Below, piece after piece: positions 48,527-57,865 of a DNA stretch of 64,000 bases (positions are counted from its first letter, which is position 1; every line of letters starts with the position of its first letter). The notes under the pieces were generated by a model. It ran no database searches and was not told the origin of the DNA. It was given only the letters and a program-made list of their open reading frames with translations. The stretch comes from Williamsia sp. 1138 (GTDB lineage Bacteria; Actinomycetota; Actinomycetes; Mycobacteriales; Mycobacteriaceae). Made by a program: the position numbers and the translations under genes. The stretch covers positions 1 to 64,000 of the forward strand of contig NZ_MJEJ02000050.1 in the NCBI RefSeq assembly GCF_002095435.2, written 5' to 3'.

Positions 48527-49738
48527 TCAGATGGTGCCGCGCTCGGCGAGCGCGGCCTGGTCGGAGTCGGTGAGTCCGAGCAGTGCGCCGTAGATGTCGG
48601 CGTTGTGCTCACCGAGTGCGGGGCCGGCGTGCCTGACGGCGCCGGGGGTCTTGCTCAGCTTGGGGAACACTCCGTGCATGGGGAACTCCCCGAAATCCGG
48701 GTGGGCCAGCTTCACGATCGCCTCACGCGCCGCGAAGTGCGGATCGGCGAACATGTCACTCGCGGTGTAGATCCGGCCGGCCGGGACCCCCGCCTCGTGG
48801 AGCAACTCAAGCAGTTCGTCGGTGCCGCGCTCGACGGTCCACGACGCGATCAACTCGTCCAACTCGTCCATGTTGAGCCCGCGCGAGGCGTGGTCACGGT
48901 ACCGCGGATCGTCGATCAGATCGGTCCGGTCCATGGCAGTCGCCAGACGCCCGAACACACTGTCCTGGTTGGCCGCCACCAGGATCATGCTGTCTTCCTT
49001 GGTCGGATAGACGTTGCTCGGGGCGATGTTCGGTAACACCGAACCCGTGCGCTCACGCTGATATCCGCCGATGGCCCATTCAGGCAGGAGCGACTCCATC
49101 ATGGCGAGCACGGCCTCGTAAATGGCCGAGTCGACGACCTGCCCGACACCTGTCTTTTCTCGATGGTGCAGGGCGGCCAGGACACCGATCGTCGCGAAGA
49201 CCGCTGCCAGGGAATCACCGAGTGAGATCCCGGCGCGGGACGGGGCATTCGTCGGATCACCTGTCACATAACGAATCCCACCCATCGCCTCGCCGATCGA
49301 ACCGAACCCGGCCCGGGCGGAATACGGACCACTCTGGCCATAACCGCTGACCCTGGCGACGATCAGCCCCGGATTGATCTTGTGCAGTTCTTCGACACCG
49401 AGGCCCCATCGCTCGAGTGTCCCCGGCCGAAAGTTCTCGACGACCACGTCGGCCTCGGCGATGATCTGACGGGCCAGATCCTGGCCTTCAGGACTTCGGA
49501 GGTTGCAGGTCACCGACTTCTTGCCACGGGCGACGACCGGCCACCACAGCGACTTGCCATGTGCCTTCTCGCGGCCCCACTGTCTCATCGGGTCGCCCAC
49601 CCCCGGTGATTCGAGTTTGATCACCTCCGCACCGAAGTCGGCCAGCAGCTGACCGCAAAAGGGCCCGGCCAACAGCTGTCCCATCTCGACGACCCTGAGG
49701 TCGGTCAGCGGTCCGGCGGGTACGTCTGCAGTTGTCAT
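48527..49738 (-). CDS. CaiB/BaiF family (type III) CoA transferase
   Basis: A 403-residue family III CoA transferase, moving CoA between carboxylic acids. The N-terminal LRVVEMGQLLAGPFCGQLLADFGAEVIKLE motif region, NFRPGTLERWGLG and SGYGQSGPYSARAGF are typical, and GISLGDSLAAVFA carries the catalytic Asp. It is coupled to the GntR gene by an ATGA overlap. With the divergent HMG-CoA-lyase-like gene, activation of 3-hydroxy-3-methylglutarate or a related dicarboxylate (SUGCT-like reaction) followed by cleavage is one reading; the hydantoinase genes point to a wider pathway. Confidence 0.9.
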   Translation of the reverse strand: MTTADVPAGPLTDLRVVEMGQLLAGPFCGQLLADFGAEVIKLESPGVGDPMRQWGREKAHGKSLWWPVVARGKKSVTCNLRSPEGQDLARQIIAEADVVVENFRPGTLERWGLGVEELHKINPGLIVARVSGYGQSGPYSARAGFGSIGEAMGGIRYVTGDPTNAPSRAGISLGDSLAAVFATIGVLAALHHREKTGVGQVVDSAIYEAVLAMMESLLPEWAIGGYQRERTGSVLPNIAPSNVYPTKEDSMILVAANQDSVFGRLATAMDRTDLIDDPRYRDHASRGLNMDELDELIASWTVERGTDELLELLHEAGVPAGRIYTASDMFADPHFAAREAIVKLAHPDFGEFPMHGVFPKLSKTPGAVRHAGPALGEHNADIYGALLGLTDSDQAALAERGTI

Positions 49739-50427
49739 CGCATGAACTCCTCACTCGGCCGGGCATCGACGACCGGCTCGGGATCTACTGTGAGCGCTTG
49801 TAACAGCACTGATTTGGCGGCTCGTACGTGTGCTCGCATGACCGACTCGGCCCACACCTCGTCGCGATTGCGTAACGCCGCCACCAGATCCCGGTGGTGA
49901 GCACAGCTGCGGGCGAGATCTTCGGGGGCATAACGGTGGAACGTGCGCATGACCAGCGGCAGCTGGATGACGGCACCGAGCATGGTGGTGAGCCGATTAC
50001 TGGCAGCGGCAGCCCGCACGATGGCGTGGAACTCGTCGTTCAGCTGCGCGACGAGGTCGAGACGTTGCCCGGATCCGGGAACTGCGGCGACCTCCATCAG
50101 GTCACACAGTTCGGTCATGCGATCGAGGTCCTTGCCGTCGATACGGCTCGCTGCGCGGACCGCGGCCATGGCCTCGAGGGTCATCCGGAGGTCGTATATC
50201 TCCTCCAGGTCATCGGCTGTCCACTCGTAGACCCTCGCCCCGCGGTGGGGCAAGACCTCGACCAACCCCTCCATCTCCAGCCGGCGCAGAGCTTCACGCA
50301 CCGGCGTCCGGCTCGTATCGGTCAGCTCTGCGATCTCGACCTCACCGAGCCGGGCGCCGGGCTGGTAGCGGCCATCGACGATGGCATCCCGGATGTGCGC
50401 GTACACCCGGTCGACAGCACGAGTCAT
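49735..50427 (-). CDS. GntR-family (FadR/FCD) transcriptional regulator
   Basis: A 230-residue regulator with an N-terminal winged helix (VYAHIRDAIVDGRYQPGARLGE, then SRTPVREALRRLEMEGLVEVLPHRGARV) and a C-terminal all-helical FCD ligand domain (LNDEFHAIVRAAAASNRL supplies metal and ligand residues). GGAGATATCA precedes the ATG. It is the first gene of the CoA transferase-hydantoinase operon and divergent from the HMG-CoA-lyase-like gene, so it most likely controls both from the shared 129-bp region. The ligand is probably an organic acid of the pathway. Confidence 0.92.
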   Translation of the reverse strand: MTRAVDRVYAHIRDAIVDGRYQPGARLGEVEIAELTDTSRTPVREALRRLEMEGLVEVLPHRGARVYEWTADDLEEIYDLRMTLEAMAAVRAASRIDGKDLDRMTELCDLMEVAAVPGSGQRLDLVAQLNDEFHAIVRAAAASNRLTTMLGAVIQLPLVMRTFHRYAPEDLARSCAHHRDLVAALRNRDEVWAESVMRAHVRAAKSVLLQALTVDPEPVVDARPSEEFMR

Positions 50428-50447
50428 TGATATCTCCGCTTCTCGCT

Positions 50448-50459
50448 ATTGTTCACAAT
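50448..50459. promoter_or_regulatory. Candidate GntR operator 1
   Basis: ATTGT-tc-ACAAT is a perfect inverted repeat with 5-bp arms, 21 bp upstream of the GntR gene. It is suited to autoregulation by a FadR-type dimer. Confidence 0.45.
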
Positions 50460-50521
50460 CTAAGTTGAGAAATCGATTCTGTCCCGGTTTCGGGTGTTAA
50501 ATGTTTATTTCGCGGGACCTA

Positions 50522-50531
50522 TTGCATACAA
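50522..50531. promoter_or_regulatory. Candidate GntR operator 2
   Basis: TTG-CATA-CAA matches the TTG-N4-CAA core seen in many FCD-type GntR operators. It lies 25 bp upstream of the HMG-CoA-lyase-like gene, in the place expected for blocking its promoter. Confidence 0.4.
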
Positions 50532-50556
50532 CATAGGCCGCGGGCAAGATGGACCA

Positions 50557-51453
50557 ATGACTGCGACAACTCTGGTGGAGGTCAGCCCGCGCGACGGGCT
50601 ACAGAATGAGCAGACCCTGCTCTCGGTGGACGAGAAGGTCGAGCTGATCGCTCGCAGCGTCGCCGCAGGAGTGAAGCGCATCGAGGCCGTGAGTTTCGTC
50701 AATCCCAAGAGGGTGCCGCAGATGGCGGGCGCCGAAGAGGTGATGGCGCAGGTACCTCGATCGGCCGACGTGTCGTACATCGGGCTCGTCCTGAACCGCC
50801 GGGGTCTCGAGCGCGCCTTGGCGGCGGGGGTCGATGAGGTCAACGCAGTGGTGGTCGCAACCGACGAGTTCAGCACCAGAAATCAGGGTTGCACCGTGGC
50901 TGAGGGCATTTCGGCCTGGGAGGACATCGCAGCCGACGCCCGGGCAGCCGGGGTCCGCACGACGGTGACCGTTGCGGCATCGTTCGGCTGTCCATTCTCC
51001 GGCGAGGTCGATCCCGCGTGGGTGATCGAACTCGCCGACAGACTGGCCCAAGCCGGCCCTGACGAGATCGCCTTGGCAGACACCATCGGTGTGGGGGTAC
51101 CCGCACAGGTCCGCACCCTGGCGACAGGTGTCGGGCGGGTCGCGCCAGATGTGCCCCAGCGCTGGCATTTTCACAACACCCGCAACACCGGGTACGCCAA
51201 TGCCCTCACCGCACTCGAGACCGGAGCGGACGCCCTCGACGCCAGTATCGGCGGTTTCGGCGGCTGCCCCTTCGCGCCTGCGGCCACAGGCAACATCGCC
51301 TCCGAAGATCTCATCTATGCGCTGAACCGGTCCGGCGTCAGTACGGGAGTCGCCCTCGGGACACTCACCGACGCCGCCACCTGGCTGGGCGCGCGGCTCG
51401 ACAAGGACGTGCCCGCACTGCTGGGTCGGGCAGGCAACTTCCCGGACGCCTGA
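50557..51453 (+). CDS. Hydroxymethylglutaryl-CoA lyase-like enzyme (HMGL/DRE-TIM family)
   Basis: A 298-residue TIM-barrel lyase. VEVSPRDGLQNEQTLLS carries the catalytic Arg-Asp of the DRE-TIM family, KRIEAVSFVNPKRVPQMAGAEEVM matches HMG-CoA lyase, and HFHNTRNTGYANALTALE supplies the metal-binding His pair. ASIGGFGGCPFAPAATGNIA contains the Cys loop. It would cleave HMG-CoA to acetoacetate and acetyl-CoA or a homologous substrate. The ATG at 50557 matches the family start; no strong ribosome binding site is present. It is divergent from the GntR regulator. Confidence 0.9.
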   Translation: MTATTLVEVSPRDGLQNEQTLLSVDEKVELIARSVAAGVKRIEAVSFVNPKRVPQMAGAEEVMAQVPRSADVSYIGLVLNRRGLERALAAGVDEVNAVVVATDEFSTRNQGCTVAEGISAWEDIAADARAAGVRTTVTVAASFGCPFSGEVDPAWVIELADRLAQAGPDEIALADTIGVGVPAQVRTLATGVGRVAPDVPQRWHFHNTRNTGYANALTALETGADALDASIGGFGGCPFAPAATGNIASEDLIYALNRSGVSTGVALGTLTDAATWLGARLDKDVPALLGRAGNFPDA

Positions 51454-51479
51454 ACCGGCCGGAGGCCGATAGGGTTAGA

Positions 51480-51730
51480 CTCGCCGGTGCAGTTGGTTTG
51501 ACGACAACCAGGTCTGGTGCGGAGCCCCGCGGTGACCGACTGTCGTCAGAGAAGCGCCGAGTAACGGCGTGAGAGGGAACCCGGTGAGAATCCGGGACTG
51601 TCCCGCAGCGGTATACGGAAACGACCGCCGTCAGAGCACTGGGGAATACCTGGGAAGCGACGGTCAGTAGGTTCGGCAGGTGCGTCCACCGTGGCGCAGG
51701 CCGAGTGCCGTGAGTCCGAAGACCTGCCCG
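51480..51730 (+). ncRNA. Cobalamin riboswitch upstream of metE
   Basis: Landmarks of the cobalamin element occur in order: GGTGC near 51486, GGAGCCCCGCGGTGAC, GGGAACCCGGTGAGAATCC (from 51575), GGGACTGTCCCGCAGCGGT, GAGCACTGG (B12-box counterpart, 51634), TGGGAAG, and the closing TGAGTCCGAAGACCTGCC (51711-51728). It precedes metE, the B12-independent methionine synthase, where cobalamin binding would switch the gene off in favour of MetH. Boundaries are approximate. Confidence 0.92.
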
Positions 51731-51734
51731 CTGT

Positions 51735-51755
51735 GCCGGACACGCCGTGTCCGGC
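51735..51755 (+). promoter_or_regulatory. Hairpin next to the cobalamin riboswitch (expression platform candidate)
   Basis: GCCGGACAC-gcc-GTGTCCGGC forms a perfect 9-bp stem with a 3-nt loop directly after the riboswitch and 143 nt before the metE start. It lacks a U-tract, so it may act through Rho or pausing rather than as an intrinsic terminator. Confidence 0.5.
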
Positions 51756-51898
51756 GGCTTGCTGCCTCGTGGAATGGGCGGGTTGCCGGAGACAAGCCAT
51801 GGGCGGAGCTGTGCCCACCCGTGGCGGCTTTTGGGGCTTCTTCGGCTGTCCGTCTTCAGGTGGCGACCATTCCGTCGCAATTTTGGAGGACGTCCATC

Positions 51899-54208
51899 GT
51901 GACTGCCGAACTCTTCACCACCACCATCACCGGCGCCGCCCGGATCGGGCCGAACCGGGAACTCAAGCGCGCCACCGAGTCCTATTGGGCCGGACGAATC
52001 GACCGCAGTGAGCTCGACAAGGTGGCCGCCGGCCTGCGCCGCGACACCTGGACTGCACTGAGCATGGCAGGACTCGACTCGGTGCCGGTCAACACCTTCT
52101 CGTATTACGACCAGGTCCTCGACACCGCTGAGCTCCTCGGCGCGCTGCCGAAGCGGTATGCCGGGATCGACGACGACCTCGACCGCTACTTCGCCGCCGC
52201 CCGCGGGACCAGCAACGTCGCTCCATTGGAGATGACCAAGTGGTTCGACACGAACTACCACTATCTGGTCCCCGAGATCAGTGACGAGATCAGCTTCACC
52301 CTGCATCCGCAGAAGGTTCTCTCCGAGCTCGAAGAAGCTCGTGCTCAGCGTGTTCCGGCCCGGCCCGTCGTCATCGGGCCGATCACGTTCCTGCTGCTCA
52401 GCAAGGCCACCGGAGGCGCTGCCGACCCGACAGGAGACGAAGCGCAGCGGAGCTCGACCAATCCCATGAGCAGGATCGACGAGCTGACGCCGCTGTATGT
52501 GGATCTCCTCGGCAAGCTCAAGGAGGCCGGCGCCTCCTGGGTGCAGATCGACGAGCCTGCGCTGTGCACCGACCTGAGTCCGGAGGTTCTTGCCGCCGTC
52601 AGCCGGGTGTACAAGGCGATCGCCGCCGACTACAGCCGGCCGGCCATCATGGTCACGAGCTACTTCGGCGACCTGCGTGAGGCCTTGCCGGTGTTGGCCA
52701 AGACCAGCGTGGAAGCCCTCGGTCTCGACCTCGTCAGCGCCGATCCCGACGCCATCGCCGCCGTCCCTGAACTCCGGACCAAGCACGTCGTCGCGGGAGT
52801 GGTGGACGGCCGCAACATCTGGCGCACAGATCTCGACAAGGCGCTTGCCACCCTGGGCACGCTTCTCGGCTCCGTCGGTTCACTCGCCGTCTCCACATCG
52901 TGCTCGACCCTGCACGTGCCCTACAGCCTCGATCCCGAGGACGAACTCGATGAGGAGCTGCGGAGTTGGCTGGCATTCGCGGCGGAGAAAGTAGCCGAGG
53001 TGGTGACGCTGTCGCGGGCGCTGCGCCACGGACGCGACACCGTGCGTGACGCATTCGCCGCATCGGCCGCGGCACGTGCCTCACGTGAGGCCGATCCCCG
53101 GCTGCGCAACAACGACATCCGTGCGCGGTTGTCGTCGGTGCTCTCCGGTGGACTGACCCGCGGTCCGGCCGCGGAGCGCCTGATCGAACAGACCGAGCGC
53201 CTGGGCCTGCCTGCGCTACCGACCACCACGATCGGCTCGTACCCGCAGACGTCGGCGATCCGGGTCGCCCGCGCGCAGCGCCGGTCCGGCGAGATCGACA
53301 ACGCCGAATACGAGCGGCGCATGCAGTCTGAAATCGCCAATGTCATCACGTTGCAGGAGGAGCTGGGGCTGGACGTGCTGGTCCACGGTGAACCCGAACG
53401 CAACGACATGGTGCAGTATTTCGCCGAGCAGCTGGACGGGTTCTTCGCAACAGCAAACGGATGGGTGCAATCGTACGGAACCCGTTGCGTGCGGCCACCG
53501 ATCCTCTACGGCGACGTCGCGCGCCCGACGCCGATGACCGTCGACTGGATCACCTACGCACAGTCGTTGACCAGCAAGCCGGTCAAAGGCATGCTGACCG
53601 GCCCCGTGACCATCCTCGCGTGGTCGTTCGTCCGCGATGATCAGCCGCTGGCCGAGACCGCGAATCAGATCGCGCTGGCGATCCGTGACGAGACCGTGGA
53701 CCTGCAGTCGGCCGGGGTGGCGATCATCCAGGTGGATGAACCAGCATTGCGAGAGTTGTTGCCGCTCCGCGCATCCGACAAGACGGAGTACCTGGCCTGG
53801 GCCGTCGGTGCATTCCGCTTGTCGACGTCGGGTGTTGCCGACTCGACACAGATCCACACGCACCTGTGCTACTCGGAGTTCGGTGAGGTCATCGGTGCGA
53901 TCGCAGATCTCGACGCCGATGTGACATCGATCGAGGCCGCCCGGTCACACATGGAGGTACTCGAAGACCTCAATGGCATCGGTTTCTCGAACAGCGTCGG
54001 ACCGGGTGTCTACGACATCCACTCGCCACGCGTCCCGTCGACCGGGGAGATCATCGAGTCGCTGCGCAGCGCACTCGAGGCCGTTCCCGCCCAGCGACTC
54101 TGGGTCAATCCCGACTGCGGCCTCAAGACCCGCGGGCAGGCCGAGGTGAAGGAGTCGCTGCAGAATTTGGTGGCCGCCACCGCTGCGGTCCGGGCCGAAC
54201 TGGCTTAA
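51899..54208 (+). CDS. metE: Cobalamin-independent methionine synthase MetE
   Basis: A 769-residue MetE transferring a methyl group from 5-methyltetrahydropteroyltriglutamate to homocysteine. The N-terminal barrel begins [20 protein letters not shown]; the C-terminal barrel has [30 protein letters not shown] and the zinc ligands in [13 protein letters not shown] and [11 protein letters not shown]. The GTG start has GGAGG 9-10 nt upstream. An open frame continues upstream through the leader but is not coding. It is controlled by the cobalamin riboswitch and converges on pyc across palindrome copy 3. Confidence 0.95.
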   Translation: MTAELFTTTITGAARIGPNRELKRATESYWAGRIDRSELDKVAAGLRRDTWTALSMAGLDSVPVNTFSYYDQVLDTAELLGALPKRYAGIDDDLDRYFAAARGTSNVAPLEMTKWFDTNYHYLVPEISDEISFTLHPQKVLSELEEARAQRVPARPVVIGPITFLLLSKATGGAADPTGDEAQRSSTNPMSRIDELTPLYVDLLGKLKEAGASWVQIDEPALCTDLSPEVLAAVSRVYKAIAADYSRPAIMVTSYFGDLREALPVLAKTSVEALGLDLVSADPDAIAAVPELRTKHVVAGVVDGRNIWRTDLDKALATLGTLLGSVGSLAVSTSCSTLHVPYSLDPEDELDEELRSWLAFAAEKVAEVVTLSRALRHGRDTVRDAFAASAAARASREADPRLRNNDIRARLSSVLSGGLTRGPAAERLIEQTERLGLPALPTTTIGSYPQTSAIRVARAQRRSGEIDNAEYERRMQSEIANVITLQEELGLDVLVHGEPERNDMVQYFAEQLDGFFATANGWVQSYGTRCVRPPILYGDVARPTPMTVDWITYAQSLTSKPVKGMLTGPVTILAWSFVRDDQPLAETANQIALAIRDETVDLQSAGVAIIQVDEPALRELLPLRASDKTEYLAWAVGAFRLSTSGVADSTQIHTHLCYSEFGEVIGAIADLDADVTSIEAARSHMEVLEDLNGIGFSNSVGPGVYDIHSPRVPSTGEIIESLRSALEAVPAQRLWVNPDCGLKTRGQAEVKESLQNLVAATAAVRAELA

Positions 54209-54215
54209 CCGATGA

Positions 54216-54266
54216 TGTGCCCTTCTGGCGGACGCGACCTGGGGTTTTGTTCGCCAGAAGGGCACA
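54216..54266. repeat. Structured palindrome, copy 3 of 3, in a convergent gap
   Basis: The left arm TGTGCCCTTCTGGCG pairs perfectly with CGCCAGAAGGGCACA. The loop holds CGACCTGGGG then TTTTGTTCGCCA. The outer stem sequence differs from copies 1 and 2 while pairing is kept, and the loop side is the conserved part. It lies between the convergent metE and pyc genes. Confidence 0.75.
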
Positions 54267-54313
54267 GTTCGGGAGTCGGTGAATCCGTTCAAAGAGGCCG
54301 ACGGTCGCGCGGT

Positions 54314-57300
54314 CTACTCGAGTTCGATGAGGAGGTCGCCGCCTTCGACGCTCGAAACCGAGCTGATGGCAACGCGTTTGACGGTGCCACCCTGCGGGGC
54401 TGTGATCGCGGCTTCCATCTTCATCGCTTCGATGGACCCGATCGCGGCTCCGGCGGCCAGTTGTTCGCCGGGTTCGACGACGATGGTCACGACGCCGCCG
54501 AAGGGTGCGGCGATGTGTTTGGGGTTGGCGGCCTCGGCCTTTTCGGCAACGGCTTCGGTGACATCGAGCGACCGGTCGCGGACTTGGACGGGGCGGAGTT
54601 GTCCGTTGAGGATGCACATGACCGTCCGCATCCCGCGTTTGTCCGGTTCACTGATCGCCTCCAACCCGATCAACAACTCCACGCCGGGTTCGAGTTCGAC
54701 GCGGTGCTCATCGCCGTAACGCAGGCCGTAGAAGAACTGGTTCGCCGAGAGCCTGGAGGTGTCGCCGTAGGCCTTCTGGTGCTCTTCGTACTCGCGAGTC
54801 GGCCCGGGGAACAACAACCGGTTCAATGCCGCCCGCCGCACGTTCTCCTCGGGCGACTCCAACTGCGCAGTGTCGTCATCCGAGAGCGCGACAACCGGTT
54901 TGGGCTCAGCCCTCCCTTCCAAGGCGCGGGTGCGCAGGGGTTCGGGCCAGCCACCGGCCGGGTCGCCGAGTTCGCCGCGCAGGAACCCGATGACCGAATC
55001 AGGGATGTCGTAGGCGGTGGGATCTTCGGCGAACTCGGTCGCAGAAATGCCTCGACCGACCAGCGTCAATGCCAGGTCCCCGACGACCTTCGACGACGGG
55101 GTGACCTTGATCAACCTGCCCAGCATGTGATCGGCGTCGGCGTAGGCGCCTTCGACGTCTTCGAACCGGTCCCCCAACCCCAGTCCGATGGCCTGTTGGC
55201 GCAGGTTCGACAGCTGCCCGCCCGGGATTTCGTGGGTGTACACCCGACCGGTCGGGGCGGGGAGGCCAGATTCGAACGGGGCGTACACCTTGCGCAGTGC
55301 TTCCCAGTACGGCTCGAGATCGCACACCGCCGCCAGATCCAGACCGGTGTCGTACTCGGTATGCGCCGTCGCCGCGACGATCGCCGACAACGCCGGCTGC
55401 GATGTGGTCCCGGCCATCGCCGCCGACGCACCGTCGACAGCATCAGCACCGGCAGTCCACGCCGCCAGATACGTCGCGAGCTGCCCGCCGGGGGTGTCGT
55501 GGGTATGCACATGCACCGGCAGGTCAAACCGACTCCGCAACGCCGACACCAGGATCGACGCCGCCTGCGGGCGCAGCAGACCGGCCATGTCCTTGATCGC
55601 CAGAATGTGTGCGCCGGCCTCGACGATCTGCTCGGCCAACCGCAGATAGTAATCGAGGGTGTACAGGTCCTCGGCCGGGTTCGACAGATCCCCGGTGTAG
55701 GACAGGGCGACTTCGGCGATCGTCGTGCCGGTCTCGCGGACCGCGTCGATCGCCGGCCGCATCTGATCAACATTGTTGAGGGCGTCGAAGATCCGGAAGA
55801 TATCGATACCGGTCGCCGCAGCCTCTTTCACGAAGGCGGTCGTGACCGATTCCGGGTAGGGGGTGTACCCGACCGTGTTCCGGCCGCGGAGCAGCATCTG
55901 CAGGTTGATGTTCGGCATCGCCTCACGCAGCTCGGCTAGGCGCTCCCATGGGTCTTCCTTCAAAAACCGCAGCGCCACATCGTAGGTCGCGCCGCCCCAG
56001 CACTCCACCGACAACAGTTGCGGCGTCAGCGCCGCCACATACGGCGCCACCGCGACCAAACCGCTGGTCCGTACCCGGGTTGCCAACAAGGATTGGTGAG
56101 CATCGCGGAACGTGGTGTCGGTGACCCCCAACGCTGTCGATGCCCGCAGATCAGCAGCGAAACCGGCGGGGCCGAGTTTCAGCAAACGTTGCCGCGAGCC
56201 ATCGGGCGGCGTCGAGATGTCGACATCGGGCAGCTTGTCGCGCGGATACACCGTCGCCGGGCGTTCACCGTGCGGCTTGTTGACCGTCACATCAGCCAAG
56301 TAGTTCAAAATCCTGGTGCCGCGGTCCGCCGACACCCGTGAGGTCAGTAGTTGGGGGCGTTCTTCGATGAACGAGGTGGTGACCCGCCCGGCGCGGAAGT
56401 CCGGGTCATCGAGCACTGCTTGCAGGAACGGGATGTTCGTGGCGACCCCGCGGATCCGGAACTCGGCCACCGCCCGCCTCGCTCGCGCGACCGCGGTCTC
56501 GAAATCGCGGCCACGACAGGTGAGTTTGACCAGCATCGAATCGAAATGCGCCGACACTTCAGCACCCAATGTGGCGCCACCATCGAGGCGCACGCCCGCA
56601 CCACCCGGGGTGCGGTACGCGGTGATCCGACCGGTATCGGGGCGGAACCCGTTGGTCGGGTCCTCGGTGGTGATCCGGCACTGCAACGCCGCACCCCGGA
56701 TCTGCACGGCGTCCTGCGACAACCCCAGATCCGACAAGCTCTCGCCGGAGGCGATGCGCATCTGCGACTGCACCAAATCGACATCGGTGATCTCTTCGGT
56801 CACGGTGTGCTCGACCTGGATCCGGGGGTTCATCTCGATGAACACATGCCGGCCCTCACGGTCGACCAAAAACTCAACCGTCCCGGCACACGAATATCCG
56901 ATCTTGCGCGCGAACGCGACGGCATCGGCGCAGATCTTCTCCCGCAACCCCGGCGGCAAATTGGGTGCCGGCGCCAACTCGATCACCTTCTGATGCCGAC
57001 GCTGCACCGAACAGTCGCGTTCGAACAGGTGCATCACATTTCCGTGTTGATCGGCCAGGATCTGCACCTCGATGTGGCGGGGTTCGATGACGGCTTGTTC
57101 GAGGAACACTGACGGATCACCGAACGCCGAATCAGCCTCCCGTGCGGCGGCCTCGATCGCCTCCCGCAGACCCTCGATGGTCTCCACCCGCCGCATACCC
57201 CGGCCACCACCACCGGCGATCGCCTTGACAAACACCGGGAAGGTCATCGACTCGGCCGCAGCCATCAACTGGTCCACATCAGCTGAGGCCTCCGACGAGG

Positions 57301-57697
57301 CGAGTACCGGCAGACCGGCCTCGCGAGCCGCAGCGATCGCCCGAGCCTTGTTACCCGTCAACTCCAAGATGTCCGAGCTGGGCCCGACGAAGGTGATCCC
57401 CGCCTCCGCGCACGCCGCCGCCAGGTCCGGGTTCTCCGACAAAAAGCCGTACCCCGGATAAATCGCATCCGCACCCGCACGCTCGGCGGCGGCGATGATC
57501 TCGGGCACCGACAGATACGCCCGCACCGGATGCCCCGGCTCACCGATCTGATACGCCTCATCAGCCTTCAACCGATGAACAGAATTACGGTCCTCATACG
57601 GAAACACCGCCACCGTGCCCGCACCCAACTCATACGCAGCACGAAACGCACGAATCGCGATCTCACCACGATTGGCCACCAACACCTTGCGAAACAT
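54314..57697 (-). CDS. pyc: Pyruvate carboxylase
   Basis: A 1127-residue single-chain pyruvate carboxylase making oxaloacetate for anaplerosis. Domains: biotin carboxylase (MFRKVLVANRGEIAIRAFRA, AGGGGRGMR loop, FIEMNPRIQVEHTVTEE), carboxyltransferase from about residue 525 (TFRDAHQSLLATRVRT with metal ligand, ECWGGATYDVALRFL, HVHTHDTPGGQLATYL) and a C-terminal biotinyl domain with SIEAMKMEAAIT. The ATG at 57697 has GGAGGAG upstream and matches the family start; a longer frame to 57739 is not needed. The 168 bp upstream hold its promoter. Confidence 0.96.
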   Translation of the reverse strand: MFRKVLVANRGEIAIRAFRAAYELGAGTVAVFPYEDRNSVHRLKADEAYQIGEPGHPVRAYLSVPEIIAAAERAGADAIYPGYGFLSENPDLAAACAEAGITFVGPSSDILELTGNKARAIAAAREAGLPVLASSEASADVDQLMAAAESMTFPVFVKAIAGGGGRGMRRVETIEGLREAIEAAAREADSAFGDPSVFLEQAVIEPRHIEVQILADQHGNVMHLFERDCSVQRRHQKVIELAPAPNLPPGLREKICADAVAFARKIGYSCAGTVEFLVDREGRHVFIEMNPRIQVEHTVTEEITDVDLVQSQMRIASGESLSDLGLSQDAVQIRGAALQCRITTEDPTNGFRPDTGRITAYRTPGGAGVRLDGGATLGAEVSAHFDSMLVKLTCRGRDFETAVARARRAVAEFRIRGVATNIPFLQAVLDDPDFRAGRVTTSFIEERPQLLTSRVSADRGTRILNYLADVTVNKPHGERPATVYPRDKLPDVDISTPPDGSRQRLLKLGPAGFAADLRASTALGVTDTTFRDAHQSLLATRVRTSGLVAVAPYVAALTPQLLSVECWGGATYDVALRFLKEDPWERLAELREAMPNINLQMLLRGRNTVGYTPYPESVTTAFVKEAAATGIDIFRIFDALNNVDQMRPAIDAVRETGTTIAEVALSYTGDLSNPAEDLYTLDYYLRLAEQIVEAGAHILAIKDMAGLLRPQAASILVSALRSRFDLPVHVHTHDTPGGQLATYLAAWTAGADAVDGASAAMAGTTSQPALSAIVAATAHTEYDTGLDLAAVCDLEPYWEALRKVYAPFESGLPAPTGRVYTHEIPGGQLSNLRQQAIGLGLGDRFEDVEGAYADADHMLGRLIKVTPSSKVVGDLALTLVGRGISATEFAEDPTAYDIPDSVIGFLRGELGDPAGGWPEPLRTRALEGRAEPKPVVALSDDDTAQLESPEENVRRAALNRLLFPGPTREYEEHQKAYGDTSRLSANQFFYGLRYGDEHRVELEPGVELLIGLEAISEPDKRGMRTVMCILNGQLRPVQVRDRSLDVTEAVAEKAEAANPKHIAAPFGGVVTIVVEPGEQLAAGAAIGSIEAMKMEAAITAPQGGTVKRVAISSVSSVEGGDLLIELE

Positions 57698-57865
57698 CAA
57701 CGCTCCTCCACGCTTGCGGACACTGGACAACCTCACCACGACTTCACCCGGCGCGGTGCAGCGAATCGCAGAATGCGACCGCCGACCTCAGGCGGTCGAC
57801 GTCGCCTCCGCTGGTTTCCTGCACGGCCTGACAACTCTACGACCGAACGTAGAACTCACAGAGGG

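Noticed and set aside
51680-51898. Upstream in-frame extension of metE
   Set aside because: It lies inside the riboswitch and its leader; MetE homologues start at the 51899 GTG, which has a ribosome binding site.
54212-55939. A 575-codon open frame on the plus strand opposite pyc
   Set aside because: Shadow of pyc with no recognisable motif and an Arg/Gly/Gln/His-rich translation; pyc is intact over this stretch.
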